Shown here one piece after another: positions 7,199-14,330 of a DNA stretch of 14,572 nucleotides; positions within the stretch are counted from its first letter, which is position 1, and every line of letters starts with the position of its first letter. Made by a program: the position numbers and the translations under genes. Under the pieces are notes generated by a model. The model saw nothing but the letters and a program-made list of their open reading frames with translations, did no database searches and was not told the DNA's origin. Source of the stretch: Streptomyces sp. NRRL WC-3549 (GTDB taxonomy: Bacteria; Actinomycetota; Actinomycetes; Streptomycetales; Streptomycetaceae); contig NZ_KL585409.1 in NCBI RefSeq assembly GCF_000721935.1, positions 37,894 to 52,465 of the forward strand, given 5' to 3'.

Positions 7199-8019
7199 GC
7201 GGCGAACACCCGGGCGAAGGCGTCCCGGAAGGGGGTGTGGGGGCCGCGCTCCAGGACGGCGAAGACGATCTGCTCGAAGTGGCCCGCGAACCGTCCCCCG
7301 TGCGTCAGCGGTGCGTGGAACGCCCCGGCCACCTCGGCCGGGTCGTTCCGGAAGACCCCGCACCCCCAGGCTCCGAGCACCAGTCGGCGGTAGCCGCTGA
7401 CCGCCGCGACTTCGAGCACCCGTTCGGCCCGGCTCGCGAGTGCGGCGGGGACGAGGTGGGCCCGCTGCGGCTCCTGACGGTGGACGACCCCCGCGTTGGG
7501 GGCGGGCGAGGTCAGGAACCCGGCGGTGTACGGCGTGTCCAGGAGACGGCCCTTGTCGTCGCGGAAGACCGGCACCCCGGGCGAGTGGATGACCCGGTCG
7601 CTGTAGAGCGCACTGCGTTCGGCGCGGTGGTGGGCGTAGTACCCGGGGGCGCGCAGCAGGGTGGCGTACAGCGCGGACCCGCGGCACAGGGATTCCTCCT
7701 GGGCCTGCGCTCCGTTGAGGTAGCCGCCGCCGGGGTTGCGGGCGGAGGCGAAGTTCAGCACGGCCACCTTGCCGGGTGAGGCGGCGGTCATCCGCCGGGC
7801 CGCCCGCAGACTGCTCTCGCCGGTCACCTCGAACCCGGGGACGCGGTCGGTGTCCAGGACGGCGACGGGTACCGGCTCGGGGCCGTACAGCCGGGTCCCG
7901 GAGAGCGCGGTGGCCAGCGCGCGCTCGATCGTCACCTCGCGCCCTGCGGGTGTGCGGTAGCACCCCGCCTCGACAACGGCCTCCGTCTCGCGCGCGATGG
8001 CGCACATCCGTGCGCTCAT
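7183..8019 (-). CDS. TIGR02452 family protein, microbial-type PARG-like (ADP-ribose hydrolase fold)
   Basis: Protein of 278 residues in the macrodomain-related TIGR02452/DUF2263 family. The signature loop is clear: LNFASARNPGGGYLNGAQAQ followed by EES, with GGG at 97-99 and the QEE catalytic-type motif at 107-109 separated by 7 residues, the spacing of poly(ADP-ribose) glycohydrolases. A later GAWGCGVFRNDP segment is also typical. Members are expected to remove ADP-ribose from a macromolecule, but the substrate is unknown in most bacteria. The ATG at 8019 is supported by GGGGGAG 7 bases upstream. That site lies inside a palindrome (8026-8050). The gene diverges from egtA by 147 bases and converges on the MazF-like gene with a 16-bp overlap. 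Confidence 0.9.
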   Translation of the reverse strand: MSARMCAIARETEAVVEAGCYRTPAGREVTIERALATALSGTRLYGPEPVPVAVLDTDRVPGFEVTGESSLRAARRMTAASPGKVAVLNFASARNPGGGYLNGAQAQEESLCRGSALYATLLRAPGYYAHHRAERSALYSDRVIHSPGVPVFRDDKGRLLDTPYTAGFLTSPAPNAGVVHRQEPQRAHLVPAALASRAERVLEVAAVSGYRRLVLGAWGCGVFRNDPAEVAGAFHAPLTHGGRFAGHFEQIVFAVLERGPHTPFRDAFARVFAAQLQP

Positions 8020-8025
8020 CGGCGC

Positions 8026-8050
8026 TCCCCCGTGTGGTGCATACGGGGGA
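8026..8050. repeat. Near-perfect palindrome over the TIGR02452 ribosome binding site
   Basis: Arms TCCCCCGTGTG (8026-8036) and CATACGGGGGA (8040-8050) around a 3-base centre; 10 of 11 positions pair and the remaining one would be a G:U wobble in RNA. On the minus strand the GGGGGAG ribosome binding site of the TIGR02452 gene forms part of one arm. It could be an operator in the TIGR02452-egtA divergent region, or an RNA hairpin that hides the site. The 147-base gap otherwise shows no promoter that I would trust for either gene. Confidence 0.6.
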
Positions 8051-8166
8051 TGCTGGCCGCCCCGACGGCAGGAACGCAACCGGTTTTCCGTCGTCCGGGG
8101 GCACCCTTGCGCGAACTCCGGTATCGAGTTTGGGTGGTGAGGACGCACCCGAGAGGAGCCCCCAGA

Positions 8167-9468
8167 ATGCCCCTGGACACTCCCGGCGCGCACGGTCCGG
8201 CCGTTGAGGCCGAGCCCCTCGGCGAGGGCGAGGCACAGGACCGGCTGCGCGGCATATGTTTCAAGACGGGGCCGCCGCGGACCGTCGGTGTGGAACTCGA
8301 ATGGCTCATCCATGACCGCGAGCGTCCGGAGGTCGCGGTCTCCCCCGAGCGCCTGACCGCCGCCGCCGACGCCGTGCGCGCCACCCCGCTGGACTCGGCT
8401 CTGACGTTCGAGCCGGGCGGACAGCTGGAGCTCAGTTCCCGGCCCGCCGGCTCCCTGACGGCGTGCGTCGACGCCATGTCGGCGGACCTGGCCGCCGTGC
8501 GCACCGTCCTCGCCCGGTCCGGGCTCGAACCGGTCGGACTCGGTGTCGACCCGTGGCATCCGCCCCGACGGCTGCTCCAGGAGCCTCGTTACGCCGCCAT
8601 GGAGGCGGTACTCGACCGTTCGGGCGGCTCCGGCCGCGCCATGATGTGCACCTCGGCCTCCGTCCAGGTCTGTGTGGACGCCGGCGAGGAGGAGCCGGGT
8701 CCGCTGGGGTACGGCCGGCGGTGGCAGCTCGGACACCTGCTCGGTGCGGTACTCGTGGCGGCCTTCGCCAACTCACCGTTACGGCAGGGTGTCCGCACCG
8801 GCCTGCGTTCCACCCGGCAGGCGCTGTGGACCGACCTCGACCCGGCCAGGTCCCTGGCTCCTCCGGCCTCCCTCTCCCCCCGGGACGCGTGGGCCGGCCA
8901 TGTGCTGGACGCGCCCGTGATGTGCGTCCGCAGCGACGACGGCTCGCCCTGGGCCGTTCCCGAGGGGCTGACGTTCCGGGACTGGATCCGGGGCGGCGGG
9001 CCCAGACCCGCGGTGGGTGCCGATCTCGACTACCACCTGACGACGCTGTTCCCGCCGGTGCGCCCGCGCGGCCACCTGGAACTGCGCATGATCGACGCCC
9101 AGTCGGGCCCCGACGGCTGGCTGGTGCCGCTGGCCGTCACCACTGCTCTCTTCGACGACCCGGAGGCGGCCGAAACCGTGTACCGCACCGTGAAACCTCT
9201 GGCCGAGACGGCGGGCCCGTCTCCCGCGCCCCGCAACCCGCTCTGGGCGACTGCCGCCCGGGACGGGCTCGCCGACCCCGAACTGGCCGCCGCCGCCGCG
9301 GTGTGCTTCGCCGCCGCCTCGCACGCGCTGCCCCGGCTCGGTGCGAGCAGCCGGGTGCAGGATGCGGTCGCCGCCTTCACCGACCGGTACGTGGCGCGTG
9401 GCCGTTGCCCCGCCGACGACCTCACCGACCCGCCCCGGGTCCGGCACGGAAGGGGCCCGGCCCGATGA
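8167..9468 (+). CDS. egtA: Ergothioneine biosynthesis glutamate-cysteine ligase EgtA
   Basis: Makes gamma-glutamylcysteine from Glu and Cys with ATP, the thiol donor used by EgtB. It is a 433-residue GCS2-family protein. Visible features: TVGVELEWLIHD (39-50), the family's first ligand-binding strand with acidic residues; LTFEPGGQLELSSRP (79-93), the conserved substrate-binding segment; and HLELRMIDAQ towards the C terminus. The ATG at 8167 is preceded by AGAGGAG 8 bases upstream; longer in-frame starts have no such site and add an unconserved N-terminus. Its stop overlaps the egtB start (ATGA), so translation is probably coupled. The position as first gene of egtABCD makes the assignment firm despite the similarity to other gamma-glutamylcysteine ligases. 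Confidence 0.95.
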   Translation: MPLDTPGAHGPAVEAEPLGEGEAQDRLRGICFKTGPPRTVGVELEWLIHDRERPEVAVSPERLTAAADAVRATPLDSALTFEPGGQLELSSRPAGSLTACVDAMSADLAAVRTVLARSGLEPVGLGVDPWHPPRRLLQEPRYAAMEAVLDRSGGSGRAMMCTSASVQVCVDAGEEEPGPLGYGRRWQLGHLLGAVLVAAFANSPLRQGVRTGLRSTRQALWTDLDPARSLAPPASLSPRDAWAGHVLDAPVMCVRSDDGSPWAVPEGLTFRDWIRGGGPRPAVGADLDYHLTTLFPPVRPRGHLELRMIDAQSGPDGWLVPLAVTTALFDDPEAAETVYRTVKPLAETAGPSPAPRNPLWATAARDGLADPELAAAAAVCFAAASHALPRLGASSRVQDAVAAFTDRYVARGRCPADDLTDPPRVRHGRGPAR

Positions 9469-10809
9469 CCGATCAGGCAGCCGTTCCTCCCCTCGGTGAG
9501 GACGTCGACGCGGAGATCCTGCGCGTACACGCCCGCACCGCGCTCGCCACCGCGCGCACCCGCACGGCGCTGCTGACCGACAGCGTCGACGACCACGACC
9601 TCACCGCCCAGCACTCCCCTCTGATGTCGCCGCTGGTCTGGGACCTGGCGCACATCGGGAACCAGGAGGAGCAGTGGCTGCTGCGCGCCGTGGGAGGGCT
9701 GGAGGCGATGCGGCCGGAGATCGACGGACTGTACGACGCGTTCGAACACCCCCGGGCCAGCCGGCCCTCGCTGCCGCTGCTGCCCCCCGCCGAGGCGCGG
9801 ATCTACGCCGCCGACGTACGCGGCAGGGCCCTGGACGTCCTGGAGGGCACGCCGCTGCACGGCGGGAGCCGCCCGCTCGTGCGTGCCGGTTTCGCCTTCG
9901 GCATGATCGCCCAGCACGAGCAGCAGCACGACGAGACGATGCTGATCACCCACCAGCTGCGCTCGGGGCCCGCGGTGCTCGACGCACCGGAGCCGCCCCG
10001 GCCGACCGACGCGGCAGGTCTCCCGGCCGAGGTCCTGGTCGAGGGCGGACCGTTCACCATGGGGACCTCCACCGAGCCGTGGGCGCTGGACAACGAACGG
10101 CCCGCGCACCGGCGGGAGGTGGACGCGTTCTTCATCGACACCGCCCCGGTGACCTGCGGCGCCTACCGGCGTTTCATCGAGGACGGGGGGTACGGCGAGG
10201 AGCGGTGGTGGGCGCCCGAGGGCTGGGCGATGGTCCGCGCGCACGGACTCTCCGCCCCCCTGTTCTGGCGCGAGGACGCGGGGCAGTGGCTGCGCAGGCG
10301 GTTCGGGGTGAACCGAACCGGTGCCTCCGGACGAGCCGGTGCTGCACGTGAGCTGGTACGAGGCGGACGCGTACGCCCGATGGGCGGGCAGGCGGCTGCC
10401 GACCGAGGCGGAGTGGGAGAAGGCGGCCCGGCACGACCCCGCGTCGGACCGTTCGCTCCGCTACCCCTGGGGTGATGCCGACCCGACCACCGAGCACGCC
10501 AACCTGGGTCAGCGCCATCTCCGTCCGGCGGCGGCCGGGGCGTACCCGGCGGGGCGCTCGTCCGCGGGCGCCGGGCAGTTGATCGGTGACGTGTGGGAGT
10601 GGACGTCGAGCGACTTCCTCCCCTACCCGGGGTTCGTCGCGTTCCCCTACCCGGAGTACTCGCAGGTGTTCTTCGGGCCGGGACACAAGGTGCTGCGCGG
10701 AGGGTCGTTCGCGGTGGACGCGGTGGCCTGCCGCGGCACGTTCCGCAACTGGGACCTGCCGGTGCGCCGTCAGATCTTCTCCGGTTTCAGGACCGCGAGG
10801 GACGCCTGA
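9465..10809 (+). pseudogene. egtB: EgtB, hercynine oxygenase (sulfoxide synthase), with a 1-base insertion
   Basis: Iron(II) enzyme that joins hercynine and gamma-glutamylcysteine to a sulfoxide using O2. The N-terminal DinB-like domain shows the three iron-ligand histidines: His63 in DLAHIGNQEEQW, and His151 and His155 in HEQQHDET. The C-terminal formylglycine-enzyme-like domain shows [28 protein letters not shown] and FSGFRTARD. After Val282 the frame is lost: the sequence reads GTGAACCGAACCGG, where GTGACCGAACCGG would give the expected [10 protein letters not shown]. One extra A at 10311 or 10312 explains it exactly. Removing it yields an intact 447-residue protein. As given, translation would stop at 10475 after 336 residues (54 out of frame), losing most of the C-terminal domain. 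It may be a real loss or a sequencing error. The restored stop overlaps the egtC start by one base. Confidence 0.93.
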
Positions 10810-11567
10810 TGTGCCGTCATGTGGCCTACCTCGGCCCGCCGGTGGCCCTGGGGGAGATACTCACCGATCCGGCGCACTCGCTCGTACGCCAGTCCTGGGA
10901 GCCGCGGCGTCAGCGGTCCGGCACGGTCAACGCGGACGGTTTCGGGGTCGGCTGGTACGCGCAGGGCGACCCCGTGCCCGGCCGCTACCGCCGCGGCGGC
11001 GGGCCCGTCTGGGGCGACGAGACCTTCGCCGATCTGGCCCGGGTGGTGCGCAGTACGGCGCTGCTCGGTGCCGTACGGGACGCCACCCGGGCGGGTGCGG
11101 ACGGCGAGGCCGCCACCGCGCCGTTCGCCTCGGGCCCCCTGCTGTTCAGCCACAACGGGGCGGTGCGGGGCTGGCCCGGCTCACTGACCTCGCTGGCCGG
11201 TACCCTGCCTCCGGAGCGGCTGCTCGATCTGGCGGCGCGCAGCGATTCGGCACTGGTCTGGGCGCTCGTGCTCCGCCGGATCGCCGAGGGCGAAGAGCCC
11301 TCCGGGGCGCTCGCGGACACCGTGTACGACATCGCCGCGGCGGCCCCGGGCTCCCGGCTCAATCTGCTGCTCACCGACGGTGCGGTGATCACGGCGACCG
11401 CGTGGGGCGACTCGCTCTGGTACCTCCACGAGCCGGGCGTGCGCACGGTGGTGGCCTCGGAGCCGTACGACGACACCCCGTACTGGCACGAGGTCCCCGA
11501 CCGCACGCTGCTGGCCGCGACCCGCACCGACGTCCTGCTGACCCCGCTCAAGGAGCCCCCCGCGTGA
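10809..11567 (+). CDS. egtC: Ergothioneine biosynthesis amidohydrolase EgtC
   Basis: Class II glutamine amidotransferase-like hydrolase that removes the gamma-glutamyl group from the EgtB product to give hercynylcysteine sulfoxide. It has 252 residues. The N-terminal nucleophile Cys2 is in place (MCRHVAYLGPP), as required once the initiator Met is removed. NADGFGVGWY (41-50) and LFSHNGAVRGW (112-122) are the family's substrate-pocket motifs. The ATG at 10809 is fixed by the catalytic Cys2 and overlaps the restored egtB stop by one base (TGATG). The stop overlaps the egtD start (GTGA). If the egtB frameshift is real, ribosomes would stop 330 bases upstream and coupling to egtC would be lost. 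Confidence 0.95.
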   Translation: MCRHVAYLGPPVALGEILTDPAHSLVRQSWEPRRQRSGTVNADGFGVGWYAQGDPVPGRYRRGGGPVWGDETFADLARVVRSTALLGAVRDATRAGADGEAATAPFASGPLLFSHNGAVRGWPGSLTSLAGTLPPERLLDLAARSDSALVWALVLRRIAEGEEPSGALADTVYDIAAAAPGSRLNLLLTDGAVITATAWGDSLWYLHEPGVRTVVASEPYDDTPYWHEVPDRTLLAATRTDVLLTPLKEPPA

Positions 11568-12526
11568 GTCCCTTCCTGCTGACCCGCACCCTGCCGCTGG
11601 ACGCGACGGACGCGGCGCTGCGCGCCGACGTGCTCGACGGCTTGACCCGGAACCCGAAGACGCTGCCGCCTAAGTGGTTCTACGACGCCCGCGGCAGCGA
11701 CCTGTTCGAGGAGATCACCCGCCTGGAGGAGTACTACCCGACCCGCGCCGAACGCGAGATCCTGCGCGCAAGCGCCGGGGACATCGCGGCGGCGTCCGGG
11801 GCCCGCACCCTGGTGGAGCTGGGCTCGGGTTCCTCGGAGAAGACCCGGTACCTGCTGGACGCCCTGCCGGAGCTGGACACGTATGTGCCGGTCGACGTCA
11901 GCGAGAGCGCCCTGACGCACGCGGCCGGGGCGCTGCTGGCCGAGCGCCCGGGGCTCTCGGTGCACGCCCTGATCGCCGACTTCACGCAGCCCCTGGAGCT
12001 TCCAAAGACCCCGGGGCCCCGGCTCGTGGCGTTCCTGGGCGGGACCCTGGGCAATCTGCTGCCCGGCGAACGCGCCGAGTTCCTGCGGGACGTACGGGAC
12101 CGGCTCTCGCCCGGTGACGGTCTGCTGCTGGGGACGGACCTGGTGAAGGACGAGGCGACGCTCGTCGCGGCGTACGACGACGCACGGGGGGTGACGGCCG
12201 CGTTCAACAAGAACGTGCTGTCGGTGGTGGACCGCGAGCTGGGGGCGGACTTCGAGCTCGACGACTTCGACCACGTCGCCCTGTGGGACGCGGAGCACGA
12301 GTGGATCGAGATGCGGCTGCGCGCCCGGCGGGCGCTCACGGTGAAGATCCGGGAGCTGGACCTGGTCGTGCCGTTCGAGGCGGGCGAGGAGCTGCGGACG
12401 GAGATCTCGGCGAAGTTCCGTGAGGAGGGCGTGCGCGGGGAGCTGGCCGTGGCGGGGCTGCGGCTGGACGGGTGGTGGACGGATACGGCCGGCCGGTTCG
12501 CGCTGTCCCTCTCGACGGCCCGCTGA
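11564..12526 (+). CDS. egtD: L-histidine N-alpha-methyltransferase EgtD
   Basis: Trimethylates the alpha-amino group of histidine with S-adenosylmethionine to form hercynine, the first committed step of ergothioneine synthesis. It has 320 residues, matching the mycobacterial enzyme's length. Motifs: KWFYDARGSDLFEEIT (37-52) and LEEYYPTRAE (54-63), which form the histidine pocket; LVELGSGSSEKTRYLLDA (83-100), the glycine-rich SAM site; and FLGGTLGNLLPGE further on. The GTG start at 11564 has AAGGAG 8 bases upstream and overlaps the egtC stop (GTGA). It is the last gene of the operon and is followed by a strong hairpin terminator. The egtE C-S lyase gene is not in this window. Confidence 0.97.
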   Translation: MSPFLLTRTLPLDATDAALRADVLDGLTRNPKTLPPKWFYDARGSDLFEEITRLEEYYPTRAEREILRASAGDIAAASGARTLVELGSGSSEKTRYLLDALPELDTYVPVDVSESALTHAAGALLAERPGLSVHALIADFTQPLELPKTPGPRLVAFLGGTLGNLLPGERAEFLRDVRDRLSPGDGLLLGTDLVKDEATLVAAYDDARGVTAAFNKNVLSVVDRELGADFELDDFDHVALWDAEHEWIEMRLRARRALTVKIRELDLVVPFEAGEELRTEISAKFREEGVRGELAVAGLRLDGWWTDTAGRFALSLSTAR

Positions 12527-12541
12527 GCGGCGCGCACCGCC

Positions 12542-12594
12542 GTCGGACGGGGTACGGCACGTGCCCGGGGACTGTGTGCCGTACCCCGTCCGAC
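12542..12594. terminator. Strong hairpin terminator between egtD and the lipoprotein gene (bidirectional)
   Basis: Perfect 19-bp inverted repeat: GTCGGACGGGGTACGGCAC (12542-12560) and GTGCCGTACCCCGTCCGAC (12576-12594), with a 15-base loop. It starts 15 bases after the egtD stop and ends 7 bases from the stop of the convergent lipoprotein gene, so it can end both transcripts. No T tract follows. Confidence 0.9.
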
Positions 12595-12601
12595 CGGGGG
12601 T

Positions 12602-13855
12602 TCAGCCCGTGATGAGCTTGGCCGTGATGCGTTCGGACGCCTTCCTGGCCTCGTCGGCGGGGTCGCCGCCCTCCAGCACCGCGGTCATGTAGGGCTTGAT
12701 CGGGTTGACGGCCTCGACGGCCGCCCAGTGCGGCGAGTTGGGGGTGGCGCGGCCCTGCGCGGCGCCTTCGGCCATCGCCGCGGTGCCTTCCTGGCCGTCG
12801 ATGACGTGGGCGAGAGAGGGCTTGTTGGGGACGTAACTCATCGTGCGGGCGAGCTCCTTCTGCCACTCCTCCCCTGCCAGCGCCTTGACGACCTCGATGC
12901 CCTCGCCGCGCTGCCTGCTCTTCTCCGGGACGATCAGGTCCGAGCCGCCGGTGAAGACGGCGCCCGGCTTGTCCGCGCGCTTGCCGGGGATCGGGAAGAA
13001 CCCGAGCTTGCCCTTGAGCGCCGGGTTCTTCTCCTCGATGGCCGCGGCGTCGCCCGGCGTGGTGATGATCTGGGCGACGTCCCCCTCGGCGAACACGTCG
13101 GTCTGCGGGGGCGTCACCTCGTCGGCGTCCTTGGGACCGTCACCGTGCTGCTGCAGCTGCTTGTAGAAGTCCATGCCCCTGAGCGCGGCGGGTGTGTCCA
13201 GGGCTCCCTGCCAGTCACCGCCGCTGTCGTCGGCCAGTTCCCCGCCCTCGTCCCAGATGAACCCGGACAGGACGTACCAGTTCTGGCCCGCGAGATAGAT
13301 GCCCTGCTGCCCGGCCGTGTTCAGCTTCTCGCTGACCTCCAGCCACTCCTTGCGGGTCTTGGGCGTCTCGGTGATGCCCGCCTGTTCGAAGAGGTCCTTG
13401 TTGTAGATGACGACGCGGTTGGCGGCGTACCAGGGGATCCCGTACTGGCCGCCGTTGACACTGCCGGGCTCGGCGAGGCCGGGGAGCCAGTCCTCACCCC
13501 CGAGGTCGCGCATCGACTCCAGGGTCAGGTCGCGCAGGGCGCCGCTCTGCGCGTACTGGGCGACCTGGGTGTTGCCGACCTCGATCACGTCCGGCGCGTC
13601 GTTGCCGTCCAGCACCTCCATGATCTTGGGGCCGATGCCGCTCCACTCCTGAATGACGAACTCCAGTTCGACCGAGGAGTGCTCCTCCTCGTACGCCTCG
13701 GCGAAGCGGTCCAGGAAGTCCTGGGTGACGCTGCCCTTCATCAGCCACACCTTCACCGTACGGCCGTCGCCGCCCAGGCCGGGAAGATATCCGCAGCCGG
13801 TCAGCGCGAGGGAGGAAACGAGCACGACGGCTCCGGCCAGAATGCGGTTCTTCAC
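12602..13855 (-). CDS. DasA-like sugar ABC transporter substrate-binding lipoprotein
   Basis: Secreted, lipid-anchored binding protein of 417 residues, expected to capture an oligosaccharide outside the membrane for an ABC importer. The signal peptide MKNRILAGAVVLVSSLALTG is followed by lipobox Cys21 (LTGC). Segments such as APDVIEVGNTQVAQYAQSG, IPWYAANRVVIYNKDLFEQA, YLAGQNWYVL, ADKPGAVFTGGSDL and PIKPYMTAVLEGG look like Streptomyces DasA, which binds N,N'-diacetylchitobiose. This likeness is from memory, and the ligand is inferred. The GTG at 13855 is chosen: it has AGAAGGTGA upstream and gives a standard signal peptide, whereas longer starts add a non-secretory N-terminus. No permease genes adjoin it, so it probably relies on transporter parts encoded elsewhere. 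A dre-like operator overlaps its promoter. Confidence 0.9.
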   Translation of the reverse strand: MKNRILAGAVVLVSSLALTGCGYLPGLGGDGRTVKVWLMKGSVTQDFLDRFAEAYEEEHSSVELEFVIQEWSGIGPKIMEVLDGNDAPDVIEVGNTQVAQYAQSGALRDLTLESMRDLGGEDWLPGLAEPGSVNGGQYGIPWYAANRVVIYNKDLFEQAGITETPKTRKEWLEVSEKLNTAGQQGIYLAGQNWYVLSGFIWDEGGELADDSGGDWQGALDTPAALRGMDFYKQLQQHGDGPKDADEVTPPQTDVFAEGDVAQIITTPGDAAAIEEKNPALKGKLGFFPIPGKRADKPGAVFTGGSDLIVPEKSRQRGEGIEVVKALAGEEWQKELARTMSYVPNKPSLAHVIDGQEGTAAMAEGAAQGRATPNSPHWAAVEAVNPIKPYMTAVLEGGDPADEARKASERITAKLITG

Positions 13856-13941
13856 TGGAGTCACCTTCTGCGAAACGGCACGACGGAACACAGGACCCGG
13901 GTGGGGGGCTGCGGGCGGCGCTCGCACGGGTGTGTGGCTGG

Positions 13942-13970
13942 ATTTTGGTATGGACCAATGAGGAGGTCAA
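13942..13970 (-). promoter_or_regulatory. Promoter of the DasA-like gene
   Basis: Read on the minus strand: TTGACC (13970-13965), 17 bases, then CAAAAT (13947-13942). The -35 matches TTGACA at five of six bases and the -10 matches TATAAT at four of six, with ideal spacing. It lies about 87 bases upstream of the GTG start. The operator described separately lies within the spacer and reaches the -10 element, a standard place for a repressor. Confidence 0.6.
13945..13958. promoter_or_regulatory. dre-like operator (DasR/NagR-type GntR repressor site)
   Basis: Inverted repeat TTGGT (13945-13949), ATGG, ACCAA (13954-13958). The core TGGTATGGACCA agrees with the DasR consensus TGGTCTAGACCA at 10 of 12 positions, including both TGGT and ACCA half-sites. 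DasR represses chitin and N-acetylglucosamine uptake genes in Streptomyces and is released by aminosugar phosphates (established knowledge). The downstream gene looks like DasA, which supports the match. Binding itself is inferred. Confidence 0.65.
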
Positions 13971-14057
13971 GCCCCGGCCACCGACGGCCCGGCGGCCCCC
14001 CAGCCTCGCGCGGCAACGCGGAGTAAGGCACCGTGGAAGGACGAAAGGAGACAATAG

Positions 14058-14273
14058 ATGTCCAATCACACCTACCGGGTCACCGAGATCGTAGGAACCT
14101 CCGAGGAGGGCATCGACGCGGCGATACGCAACGGCGTCGCAAGGGCCTCCGAAACGTTGCACAATCTCGACTGGTTCGAAATGACGCAAGTGCGTGGTCA
14201 TATCGAGGACGGTCGGATCGCCCACTTCCAGGTGGGCCTCAAGGTGGGCTTCCGTCTCGACGGCGACACCTGA
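14058..14273 (+). CDS. Dodecin (flavin-binding protein)
   Basis: Small protein of 71 residues that assembles into a hollow dodecamer and stores or buffers flavins (FMN, riboflavin). The whole family pattern is visible: YRVTEIVGTSEEGIDAAI (6-23), then ASETLHNLDWFEMTQVRG with the flavin-stacking Trp39, and HFQVGLKVGFRL (56-67) with the flavin-contacting Gln58. Length is normal. The ATG at 14058 has AAGGAG 7 bases upstream. It diverges from the DasA-like gene across about 200 bases. Convergent with the HAD-like gene at the right edge; the 57-base gap between them shows no convincing terminator. Confidence 0.96.
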   Translation: MSNHTYRVTEIVGTSEEGIDAAIRNGVARASETLHNLDWFEMTQVRGHIEDGRIAHFQVGLKVGFRLDGDT

Positions 14274-14330
14274 CGGATGCGTGCAGTGGCCGGCCCGGAT
14301 GCCCGTCTGCGCAGGTCCGGAGCGAACCGT

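Noticed and set aside
8104..8135. Vegetative promoter for egtA (TTGCGC then an AT-richer GTATCGAGTTT)
   Set aside because: A -35-like element exists, but no -10 with proper spacing could be defended.
10305..10325. Programmed ribosomal frameshifting in egtB
   Set aside because: There is no slippery heptamer, and a single extra A explains the break exactly; EgtB is not known to be made by frameshifting.
13928..13951. Plus-strand SigB-like promoter for dodecin (GGGT, 14 bases, TGGTAT)
   Set aside because: The -10 has a mismatch at the first G, the site lies over 100 bases upstream, and it coincides with the dre-like palindrome, which explains the sequence better.
14274..14330. Terminator between dodecin and the HAD-like gene
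   Set aside because: Only an imperfect TGCG/CGCA pairing is visible, not above chance for this base composition.
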